A DNA stretch of 64,000 nt from Cheilinus undulatus (taxonomy: Eukaryota > Chordata > Actinopteri > Labriformes > Labridae). Numbering within the stretch: position 1 is the first letter of the stretch; every line of letters starts with the position of its first letter. Positions 36,201 to 47,800 of this stretch are shown piece by piece. The translations under genes were made by a program, and so were the position numbers. The stretch spans positions 35,734,151 through 35,798,150 of the forward strand of contig NC_054877.1 of NCBI RefSeq assembly GCF_018320785.1, read 5' to 3'. The notes beneath the pieces are model-generated. The model made no database searches and was not told the origin of the DNA. It saw only the letters and a list, made by a program, of their open reading frames with translations.

Positions 36201-38463
36201 TGATTCTTTCGTTTTAATGTCAGAATGTGCTTTTCGGGTATGCCTCTGATGAAAAACTAAACAAGGAGTTATTTGAGAGGACTCTTTCAACATCCGACGT
36301 AGCCACGTAGCTAGCCTTCAGCTGAAAGTCGCTGGTTAACACGGTCACTAATTTATCCGGAACACCTGTGTTGGACTGCTCATTGCCAAGACGTTGACAA
36401 AACACTTCTTTTTTCGAATTTTGGTTACAATAATGAATTTTTTAAACAAATCGAATACCCAACCCATCCAAAGCACTTCATCATCACCTCAGAGAAAGTT
36501 AATCTGCGGTCAAATTATTCACTGAACATTTAAAATGTGTGCCTTCAGTTTTCTTTAGTCAATATCATGGTGCTCTTTTGGTTGAAATTTTGACTTCCTG
36601 TTCATTTTTTACCATTGGTTCAATGCGATACATTGTTAAATTATTATTATTATTACTACTACTATTTGGGTTAATTTTCCACGTTATTCACAAACACTGG
36701 CAACAGTCATTTTCAGTCACAGTAAATGCAGTGTTATGCTGCACATTTTTCTTTATAATAAACTGCCGTCCTTTATTGTCTCCAGTTTAATTGCAAGTCA
36801 TACTAGTTTAAAAAAACCTTTTTGTAAACAATCAGACAGAATGCCATCTACAACAGCATTTCAAAAGTGGTCTTATTTAGAAAAAGCATTTATAATTATG
36901 TCACATGGAGGGAGAGAGATAGAGAGAGGCTGGACCGAGGGATGCAGAGGTCTGAATATGAAGCTCAGGAGTTGACAGTCTGTTACATTGGTGCTCCATT
37001 CCAAATGTCCAGGGCTCATGACGGTACCCCCCTCTGCATGGGGCCCCAGGAGACTGCTTATTCCCAGCACCGGCCCTGGAGTTTCCTCTGGTTTAAAATC
37101 TTTTCTGTGCTGGCTTAAGTAACATGTAGCTCTGGATACTGCATAGAAACTTGAAACTCCTGTCAAGAAAAAAAATGTTCCTCATTATGTTCTTACTTCC
37201 TTTCCTTTGTTTAACCTGCCAACTCTTTGACAGGTTTTCTGTCTGCCTCTGTCTCATGTACCACTTGAATATTGATAAGCTGAAACTCAACACCTGATAA
37301 AGGCAATTCCATCAGCATCTAACTCTTTTGTTTGCCTTACCTCACTGCATGCTTTTTCCACATAAATCCACCATTCAGGCAGGCTATCGAATGACCTGAA
37401 GCCCCTGAAAAGCAGTAGCATTTTCCCACACTTCTCATGACTTGAACTTCTCACGGTAGCATCACCCCACACTCTGTATAGAGCACTTGACCTTTAATCC
37501 CACATGGCTGCCACTGTGAGATGTGTTTAAGGCTTGAAGTGGTTGTTAAATGCTGACCCTGGATCAGTTTACACAGCTCTTACCCAAGGTGTATTCTGCA
37601 GTGGGCATAGGTATGCAAAGCCACATCCTGTCAGACCCCTCTGAATTTCTTTTGAGGGTATAAACATGTGAATCAAGAGGTTTTGACACTTAAACGTTGA
37701 ACTTGTCAGTACAACTCAAGTATCTATGTGAGGTAGTTAATCCACTTTTCAAAAGGAATTATTAATAGATCAACTTAGAATAGACTGAAGATGCCTACGA
37801 GCAATTCTGTCTTCCAGCTGTGTTACATAAAATATAATGAATTCAGCATCTAGAGTACCAGAGGGAGAGAGAGAGCAAGAGAGGGAGAGAATGACTTATT
37901 TTAGAGCATGACTGATTTATAATGAGGCCCTCAGTACAGACAGATAAACACAGCAGATACAGGCTGTACTGGTATCTCATTGCTTATCATGTATGATCTT
38001 TAATTTACATGTAAAATGATTGCATATTTCACACATCAGATCTGTGGGGTTAAACAGCCCTGCAGGTATAGTACCAAAGCACCCTCTAGTGGCTCATTTT
38101 TGGTGCCATGCAACATTTAGGAACACTGGATAAAGGTCAAAAACTTAGAGTTTTAACAGAAACTTGAACTCAGAAGAGTGCAACACTAATTTTGACTTGT
38201 ACCCATAAATTTGATTTGACTTAGGTACCCGGGATTACAAGTAAATTTCACTTGCTTTCTCACAATTTCCATCTATTGGTCCAGTTAAATTAGTCATTAG
38301 CATGGGAAAATCAGTGTTGCTATCTTGAAATAATTAGATGAATTAGAGGATGTCTTGAGAAAAGATCAAACTTTACAGAAGCCTTGTCTTCTCAGTGTAC
38401 TTTTCAGTAATTTCAAAGGATTTCAAACTAAATAAAAACCTTCAAATAAAATAACAGCATACA
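33259..38463. other. Intergenic, between convergent genes; no gene seen
   Basis: About 5 kb without a recognised gene. The longest frame (33791-34210, 139 codons) has no domain and near-random composition. Short (ATT)n and (ACT)n runs are at 36640-36665. Fragments with TAGCTAACATGCTAA lie near 36085-36110. Confidence 0.4.
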
Positions 38464-38469
38464 TTTATT
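38464..38469 (-). terminator. Candidate poly(A) signal of the zyg11-like gene
   Basis: AATAAA on the minus strand, about 150 bases past the stop codon at 38621-38623. It is the first such hexamer downstream of the stop. A short 3' untranslated region would follow. Confidence 0.5.
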
Positions 38470-38620
38470 TTCATAACAAGAGTACTATTGTATAAAATAC
38501 ACAGTAAATTACTTATTTATCCACCTTAAAATCCAAGAGGATAAACATAAACTGTCTGTAATTTTACATCTGCAGCCCTGTGTCAAGCATGTTTTAAAGC
38601 AAAGCTCAAAGACAACAAAT

Positions 38621-38814
38621 CTATCTTGTTTGTCCAGAGTTTCTAGGACCCATCTCAGGGTCTAAGGGCCCCTGGTGACTCAAGTGTTCCTCTACCATTC
38701 GTAGGATTCCGTTTGAAAGCCCTTTAATGTCCATGTGTGTGTCAGGATGTGCAGCCAAAGCCTTCAGGAGTTCAGTCACGCCCTCCTGCTCCAGCATGCT
38801 GCTGTAATGTGAAG
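38621..38814 (-). CDS. zyg11-like exon 14 (C-terminus)
   Basis: Residues 692 (split)-755, ending TAG at 38621-38623. The acceptor is TCCTTCTAG. The translation HYSSMLEQEGVTELLKAL matches the CSMLIEEGGLQHL region of human ZYG11B. The tail after residue 735 (GPLDPEMGPRNSGQTR) is not conserved. The acceptor lies 4.0 kb from exon 13. Confidence 0.9.
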
Positions 38815-41800
38815 CTAGAAGGATAGAGAGAAGAAGTGATAAGAACATGAGAGAGGAAGGGAGGCTTACTGTGATCCACCTGCATATTAATACTCCAGCA
38901 AAGTCTGTGTGAGTGTACGCCATTTAACAGCACACAGGGTAGAATATCTACAGAGAAATTAAAATTAATTTAGAATAAAATTCAACCAAACTTATAATAA
39001 TTTCATTCTGTAAATCTTTGTTTTCTCTAATATTTCAGTCTTTAAAGCTATAGTTTGGTTGAAGGAAGTAAATCTGAGTTTTAAAAAAATATAACCATGT
39101 CATGAAAAGTCTGAAACATATGGCCATCTTCCACTACCAGTGCAATGATCAGCTGTTCGATTGTTTTGTTTTCTTCCTTGAAATCAGCTAAAATAGACGT
39201 ATAAATAGCCATGTCTGCTCAGTTGTAGCCTAGCCTCTGTGCTGACACACCAGCAGGTGTCTCATTAAAATGGCTGAGCTGGCCAGCTTCTTAGGCTTAT
39301 ACATTTATGACTGACAGGAACCTCATACAACCTCACTTAAAATTCCTTTTGAAAGGCCTGTACAGTTAAAAATTTATAATCCTAGTTTTAAAAGCCAAAG
39401 AATAATACTTTGGATTTCTGGTTTTCATGGAATGACAATGAAAAAACAAAGGTTTTAAGTTAAAATCAAGCAGACAGGCAAGAACTTGTGTTTTTGAGGA
39501 TGAAAACTTTTTTTTCCCTTTAAAATTACTCTAAACAAATAATCTGTTTACATGTGTCATCTGTCATTCATCATACATATTTATTAAGTGACTTATGGTT
39601 GCAGAAACTGAACTGTAAAACACGCACAGCTGAACTGATCCAAAAACAGTAACCCTCTTAACCATAATGTGTTCACTCAGATCATAGATTGTATAAACAA
39701 TGGACAGCAGATCACCTCAACCAAAGTGAAGTTTAAAGTTTTAGAACCCCCCCACTGATTTACTGCAGAACATGTAATAAACCCTGCCTCCTCCTCAGGG
39801 ATGCACAGATGTATTGGTTTAAAATCGATATTGGCCAAAACCTACCCTGTTGACAAACGTCCACCATCAGAAAATAATGTGGCATAAACAGATATCAGTG
39901 GCTATTGTTTTTCTTTTGCTTCCAAACAATTTAATCCTGGAATCTGCTTTTACTAACTTATGAATAAAATAACAGAACTTACTGGGCAAATGAAGTCACC
40001 TGTAGGCAGTGTTGGGGGTAATGTGTTACAAAGTAATCCATTAGAGCACTCAGATTACATTTTTGTTGAAACAAATAATGTAACACGTTAGTTTTATAAT
40101 TCAATTAATCTGTTATAACATTACATTACATTACATTTTCATAAAAGTAATCTGTTACTGAAAGGAAAATCCCTAATTTCCTTTCTCTTCCGTGGCTTCA
40201 AAAGAGAGAAAGAAAAAAGGAAGCTCCTTGAACGACTACCCTGTTCGTCCTTCTTTATTTCCTGTATGCACGTAGCGTTGTGCCAACGAAAGGCAAACAT
40301 TCTGTGCCAATACACGCGCATGGCTAGCTTGTTGAGCCAGTGAGATGACAGGTAGAACAGCAGGAATTACCCCTATTGTGTTAGAGTTTTCGATGAGAGG
40401 GACAAGAACAGCATCATGGTAAAACGTAAGTTTAAAAGCTCCGTTTGCTTTCATTGAAATAGCTGTGCAGCCGTTCCAATTACAGGTACATCTCAAAAAA
40501 TTATAATATCATGAAAAAGTTCAATATTTTTTGTCACTCATGTCAGAAAGTGAAACCCATATATTATATAGACTCATTACACATAGAGTGAAATATTTCA
40601 AGCCTTTGTTTCTTGAAATTTTGATGATTATGGCTTACAGATAATGAAAACCCAAAATTCAGTGTCTCAGAAAATTAGAATATGGTGAAAAAGTTCAATA
40701 TTGGAAGGTCATGGTGTCATACCCTAATCAGCTAATTAATTCTAAATAAAGGTTTCCTAAGCCTTTAAATGGTCTCTCAGTCTGGGTCAGTAGGTTACAC
40801 AGTCATGGGGAACACTGCAGACTTGACAGATGTCCAGAAGATAGTCATTGACACCCTCCACAAGGAGGGTAAGCCACAAAAGGTCATTGCTAAAGAAGCT
40901 GGTTATTCACAGAAAGTTGAGTGGAAGGATAAAGTGTGGTAGGAAAAGGTGCACCAGCATGAGGGATAACCGCAGCCTTGAGAGGACTGTCCAGCAAAAT
41001 CTGTTTAAGAATTTGGGGGAGCTTCACAAGGAGTGGACTGAGGCTGGAGTCAGCACATCAAAGCCACTACGCACATTTTCCAGCAGGACTTGGCACCTGC
41101 CCACACTGCCAAAGGTATCAAAAGCTGGTTCAATGAACATGGTGATACTGTGCTTGATTGGCCAGCAAACTCACCTGACCTGAACCCCACAGAGAATCTG
41201 TGTACTCTGCTTTATTAAATATTTTGTAATTAGGTTATTTTAGGACAGGTTTTTAACTTTTTAACTTTCGTTTGTCATAATAAAAGCAAATCGGTTCCAA
41301 AGATTGGTTATGGGTCACATGAAATACTAATGATTGGTACCTGTATCTGCCCGAAAAAATCGATACTGTAACCTGGCAAGCCAGATGGATTTGTGGTAAA
41401 CCACTCATAGACAGCGCTTGGGAAAGGGCAAAGCGTTTGAGAAAAAACTCGGAGTGTGATTGGATGAACGTTCTGTCTGTCACATCTTTACCGGCCAATC
41501 AGAGCAACAAAACACGTGACGTAGTTGCTACCAAGTTACGCCCCTACCAAAGGAGTAAACTCCATGGAGAGCTACAAAACACGAACCATGGCAACTATAA
41601 ACATGTCAGTACACGACTTTTGTAGTTTTTGAAAAGAAAACAACTCAATGCTGTTCTTTGTTCTTCTTTTAACAAAGAAATGTTGTCAAGTTCTGATAAA
41701 ACTGGCACTTTAGCAGCATCTACGCTAATCTCTTTGCAATAATTGCACCGACCTCTTGTTGCTGCTTGCTTCGCAACTCCGCCACGCCAGAAAGTACTGC

Positions 41801-44800
41801 CCCTCAACACTGATTGGTCCTGTCATTTTCTAACCGGGCCCAAACGGTTCAGGACGGATTCGCCAGTGAGAAACACGGAAACGGGCGTATCCATCTGCTT
41901 TGCAAGGTTACCAACACTGGTCAACCCCTGGAAATACATAAGTATTGGCCATTGGTAATTGTTATTTTAAACATCATATTGGCTCTAATTTCCACAATTG
42001 GTGCATCTCTATTCCTCTGTGTTAACAGATGGGCATAGGTCAAACTTCAAAATGAAAATGTATATAACTTTTTCCTCATATTTCTTATGTATAACACCAT
42101 GACAGCCAAAAACTGCTTCCGCTGTGTGTACCAGATTAGCAGAGTACAGGCTAAACAGGGAAAACACAGCCAAAACTTCAAAAAGACTCTTAATTTCACA
42201 ACTGAGTCTTTGCTTCAGCCTGGCTTAAGAATCTGCTCTGCTGTGGACTTAAACGACCCAAGTGATCTTTGCTATTTTATCACTAAGTTTAATGTTTTTA
42301 GTGAAAGCAGCTTGACCTCTGCACCATGGCTCCTAAATTTATTTTATTTAACCTTTATTTAACCAGATGAAAAACCCATTGAGATCGAGATCTCTTTTAT
42401 AAGGGTGACCTGGCCAAGAGGTCAGCAGCACACGTCATAATAAATACATTTCAATGACAGATTACAAAAATAAGTTAAATCAGACAATAAATTGGAAAGT
42501 GCATAGGTAAAATGCAGGTAAAGTGCTGGGAGAATAACTCACAATAACCAATTTATAAACACAGGTACTGTTCCGTGGTCTCGTGTTGTCTGTCATTTAG
42601 GACAGAACGAAATGCCCCAAGTGAAATAAGTTCAGACAATTTAAAAAAAAAAGATGATCCCTACTGAGAAAATTCTGTCTCAAAATGCTCAGTGTCAGCA
42701 TCTGTAACTGAGGTATTTTGGCTTCATCTTTTACAACAAGCAGAGGTTAAGGCATGCTGTCCATCTTTACACAGTCTATGAGTCAGATCTACTTCCAGTA
42801 TCTCGGCAGTGTTATGAGTCTTACTGTTTTGACTGCAGACCAGATGTATGGCCCAGACTGCCCACAGCTGCACTCCTGAGGGCTGACCGGTCTGCAGCAA
42901 TCTGAAAAATGGACTGAATGACCTGAAACAAGGAACACAAGGGGACAGTACAATGAGATTTAAAAATTGGACTTTTGACAAACTCGTCCTTTTCTGAGAG
43001 CGTGCTCTGTGCCAGAAAACAAATGATCTCATTAGCATCGATGCTTTCTGGATAATGTAAACAGTGGTGTCGCTTTTCAGAAGAGTTTAAAATTCTCCTT
43101 TTCAGTGCCTGACCTTTTTCCAGCATTCATGGCATGCCAGAAACTATCCATAAAAATGATAATATTCAGGTAAAATCAGTTTTAAAAGAACACAGTGGTT
43201 CATACCATGCATTTGTCATATCAAAGGTTAGATGTTATGTAAGGGTGCAGAGACAGACTTGGGGATTTTGATGGGAACTAATTTAGAAACATTTTGATTC
43301 TGAATTGAACAGACAGCATGAATAAATGCATCAAAAATGACTTTCAACTTTCTTTATATTTCACCAAGATCAGTTCCCCTAACCTGTAAGAGACCATCTC
43401 CCTCTCCAGCTGGGTCCACGTCATTATGGATGCATGCTGCAAAGAAAGAAAGAAACCTTATAAATCACCAAATTTGACTTTAACCACCCTTATAATTCAA
43501 GTAAAGTGAATCTGAAGCCTCTCATACACACAAAACACACACCAGCTGGTCCAGTACGGCACTGCGGAGTTCTTCGTCCAGGCTCCAGGCCTCAACTCTG
43601 GAGGCGAGGTGTGCCAGGATTCCCCCTGCAAAATAGCGGACCCCCACCTCCATCTGAGAGTCCTGCAGCAGGCTGAGGATGTGCTCCAGCAGATCCTCCT
43701 CCATCAGGTCAGACTGTAACTCCTCCACTTCTGCAATGTTATTCTACAGCACAGGAAGACAGATGACAGCAGTGATGACAGCAATAATAATGTTGGACCT
43801 AACTTGGCAGAAAGGCAATACAGACAGTCAGGAAACAGGGGCTGGCTTACGTCAGATCGCCAGCAGATGGGTTTAATTTGATTCCAATTGGTTAAATAAT
43901 TTCAAACACTAGTGGAGAAAAAGAAAATATTCCACAAAGACTCCTTTTAGATTTAGATGCTTATGTCTCAGCTTGGATGTGGGATGGATTGCAGAAAGGA
44001 AAATGAGCTAAGGTTAGATTAAACAATCTATAAAAACAAGAACAGGCTGAACTTTGCTAAAACATAAACTGAACCCACCAGGAGGCCAAGCACTTTCTGC
44101 TGAATTGAAGGCTCAGTGTAGTAGGACTGCAACACAAAAAAAGGAGAGAAGGAAAACGTCAGTGATCCTCTGTGTGGGTTCATTTCTCTTTTAATGTACC
44201 TATCAGTGTTATATGTTTATTTTTCTCAGTCCTCTACCTCCAGAACCTCCTCGTACAGCTCCAGGCCCTGGCACTCAATGAAATTGCGAGCAGCAGTGGG
44301 CATCTCATCCGTCAGGTTCCAGAGAGCACTCAGGGCGAACTTCAGAGTGGAGTCCACCACTCCAACCATGGCTTTCTGCTGCACGATTGCCAGCAGCTGC
44401 TGTAAGACACACATGAGAGAGCGGGGAGTGGGAGAGAGAGGGAACAGAATGAGATAAGAAATGCAGGAAACATCCTTTGGCGGTGGTGAATTCAACTGTT
44501 GGATGAAATTGTTTACATATTAATGAGTGGAACCAGACTTACAATAAGCGAAAATAAGTGAAGCATAAAAAGAAGCCTGACTGCATACACAAAGAGTGAA
44601 ATAGAGATGTGATAGAGTAAACTGAGAAGGACGAATGCTTGAGAAATGAGGTGACAAAGACAGAGAGTAAACGAGAGCACAGAGTGGGGAGGGAATGGAA
44701 AATATAGCTGTGAAGGAAGACAAAGGGAGAACTAGAAATACACTCATGCATATCTTGTGATAATCCAGGGATGCGATTTAAGGTTGGAATTAAATACTCT

Positions 44801-47800
44801 TGAAATTTAAAAATACCTTCATAATAGAGATGTCCTTTGCAAGCTGAGCAGTCTCTTCAGTGGACAGCTGCAAAGCAAACAAAAACAAGAGCCTTTCTTT
44901 GAATTCTGCCTGTTTTCCAAAATGTCAGACAGAATTTTATCGCCCTACTTAACCTGACTGCATGACTGGCTGCTAAGACTACGTGTCACACAAGCGCAGG
45001 AGGGAACAGAGGCACAAAGGCTCTTAGCAGGTTGGACTAACAGGTGCCATGCTATTTTCCCTGCAGCGTACTAATACACGGTGAGTGAGCAGAGTCTTGA
45101 CCTTGGCCACCAGAATGGAGATGACAGCCACAGCCATCCTCTGGAGGGTCGGGTCCTCGTGGTTGCTTAGCCAGTTAATCACCAGCGTGGCTGCTAAATA
45201 CCTGAACCATGATCACAGCACGGATGTGAGGAACAGAGTATACCAGATTATACAGAAAATCCTTGGAAAAATCTGATTTTAGCTCTGCAATTTTTTGTCT
45301 GGGAGAGCTATTTCTTTTGGCATTGACATTTTAAGGCCAAGTAAATTCTAGCTGGTTCACAAATTGTTGGAAAAACATTACAATGCCACTCTGTGAGTGC
45401 TCTGATTGTCTTGGCAGCTGCATGGCCTTGGTCTCATGCATTATATTACAACTGAAAGAAGGATAACTTACTTGTCAAAAGGGACATCCTGGAGGATGTA
45501 TTCACTGCAGAATGCAAGCAGACAGTTCTTCTGCAACTGGGGAGATGGAAATAGTTTAAATTATAGAACCATGAATGCAAGAAAATTATGTGAACATTAT
45601 ACTGCAACCAAAGCAACAGAAGCATTCAGAGCCACACGTTGCTGTAGTGTAGATAGATGATATCATTACGGATCAGTAATCAGACACACTGATTGTACTC
45701 GCCGACCTGTTGGTGATGAGGAAAGGTCTTCATGGAGTGCAGCAGCTGGGTGGCAGTGCTGCTGATCAGGCTGACAGGCATGGCCTCAGCCAGGTCCTGA
45801 GTGGTCAGGTTGAACACACACGCTGTCGCCACCAAGTGGATATGCAGGGAGGTGGGGTGGCTCTGCATCCCACTCAGCACCAACTACAGAAACAACTGTT
45901 ACAGTCACACAAGCCTCAGAATAAGAAACTATTTGTTTTGTGTGTGTTGTTGTTGGTTTGGCACATTGGAAACTGTTGAGAAAAGATTGGAAGTGGACGG
46001 AGGATGGCTCATGTTCTTCTCTTCCTCTGCAGCTATCACCAGACAGTTTGCCTGGCTGTGCCTGACAGACAGAGCAAATCTGTGCCGAAATCCACAACAA
46101 GACGTTCTGGATAGATTGTTGTAAAGAATCAGACTTGATCAAAGCAAAACCAGTGAGCTAATCTAATGGATGGTAAGACTCCTTATTCAGTGGTGTCAGA
46201 GCACTATGATTGAGGATATTCTAGTAATGTTCTTTGTATTTTAAAGTCTGATTTAAATGTCATGTCAATACTATTTCTTTTTTTGATCTTTCCAAAATTC
46301 ATAGCATGACTTTATCTAATGAAATTGGTGTTTATAACCTTCCAAAACTAGATTCATATTCTCCTTTTTCATTTATCTGCTTGCAACATGCAGCAACCAG
46401 CTGTCTGCAACGCCAAGCTGAATCACAGGGGAATGCATCCAATGGCTTCATTTGAGCTGCAACGGCTTGGTTCAGACTGCTGCAACTGCTGCCAGCAACA
46501 CTTAACAGTCTTGTTGCTTTCCAGATCTTTGATCTGAATTGGGCTTGAGGTGTATTTACGAAACAGAACACTACGGTTTTGTTTGGTGGATAAATTCCAC
46601 ATAATGAGGGACAAATTACTATGAAAAATTTCCCTCTGGGGACAATCAAGTTTATCTTCCTTAAAAGCTGTTTAGCCTTGCTACTTCATTTGCATTCGTT
46701 CCGTGCTTTGGCCCAACTCGTCCTTCCGTGCCGGGGCCAGGGAAGTAAGTTGAGGCAAGGAAGAGTGTACTCACACTGGTCAAATGTACTGGACTTTAGG
46801 CTCAAATGTGCCCAGGCATGGTACAGACTGCCTAGTGTGAGTGCGCCCTAAAAGTGCCCTTCTAGGCACATGCTGTAAGTAATCCCTGAATGCTTTGCAG
46901 GCCACTTTTAAATAGCTTTTACCCCTCATTATGTGAAATTCTTCCCCTGACTGTTTTGTAAAAACACTAAGAGTGCAGTTTTTGTAGAATAGAATCCTTA
47001 AACAGGAAGTAGTGAGGATGGGAAGAGCTGAGCAGCACCTTTCTACATGTCATTTTTGCTATATTTTTCTACATTGAAAAAATACATTCTAAATGTAATG
47101 AATCAAATCTGTGTATTAATGACAATTTCTAAAATATCCTGAGAGAAAAGCCACCAAAAAAATTGAAGGAGGATATAAAAACTACTACTAATTTAAACTG
47201 GCACTTTAACTCCGAAATTAAGTGGCCAAGACAACCTATTCTGAATTGCTATAATATGTACAATTTCTTAGGAAAGCCATCTCTACTGCAAGTCTGTTTA
47301 ATTAATTTTTGAGAGCCTACAAAAATAAGACGTCCTGTAATAAACTGCTTTCTTCCTATTAAAATAATGTTTACCTTTAGTAGATCTTCTCGTGGTTTGT
47401 CGATGTCAGTGATTAGATTGTAGAGATGGACTAGGGCCTCTCGTATGAAACACTCACGGTCTCTGTAGCGTCTCAGGGCCTCACACACCTGGTTCTCATT
47501 AGCCTCTCCGGTTACCTGAACACACACAGTGTATCAGCTCTCGGAGAGACAGGAAATGCAGCGAGCATGTTCAGTGCAAACACAAACAGAGCCTCAAGTT
47601 AAACACAAATGGGAAACTTATGCCAGAGTGGAGCTCATGCGTCAACACTAAAAATTCACTGATGTCGTGACATGTCAGGCTGATGCCTGAATGCTAACAA
47701 TAGGTCCCTACTTTGAGGTTCTTCTGTGAGGACAGGACGTCACAGGAGCTAGCCCCGGTGGCTAACAGGCCTAAGAAGACCAATCCACTCCTAGCCTCCA

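Larger units (their letters stand above)
39797..42010. mobile_element. Outer DNA transposon remnant enclosing others
   Basis: The left edge AGGGATGCACAGATGTATTG and the right edge, reverse-complemented, AGAGATGCACCAATTGTGG form a degenerate inverted repeat of a known fish type (AGGGATGCACCGAT-like). Flanking octamers are only partly alike, so boundaries are approximate. Confidence 0.5.
38815..42824 (-). other. zyg11-like intron 13, filled with nested transposons
   Basis: By far the longest intron of this gene (4.0 kb; the others are about 0.1-1.5 kb). From 39797 to 42010 it is built of several DNA elements inserted inside one another, and a further repeat lies at 42339-42650. Donor A|GTAAGA at 42824 is strong. 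No exon is hidden here that the protein alignment would require. Confidence 0.75.

Noticed and set aside
45081-45101. Extending zyg11-like exon 7 past the weak GTCAAG donor
   Set aside because: Reading on adds residues absent from the human proteins, and the next exon starts exactly at the conserved LSTE. The weak donor is kept.
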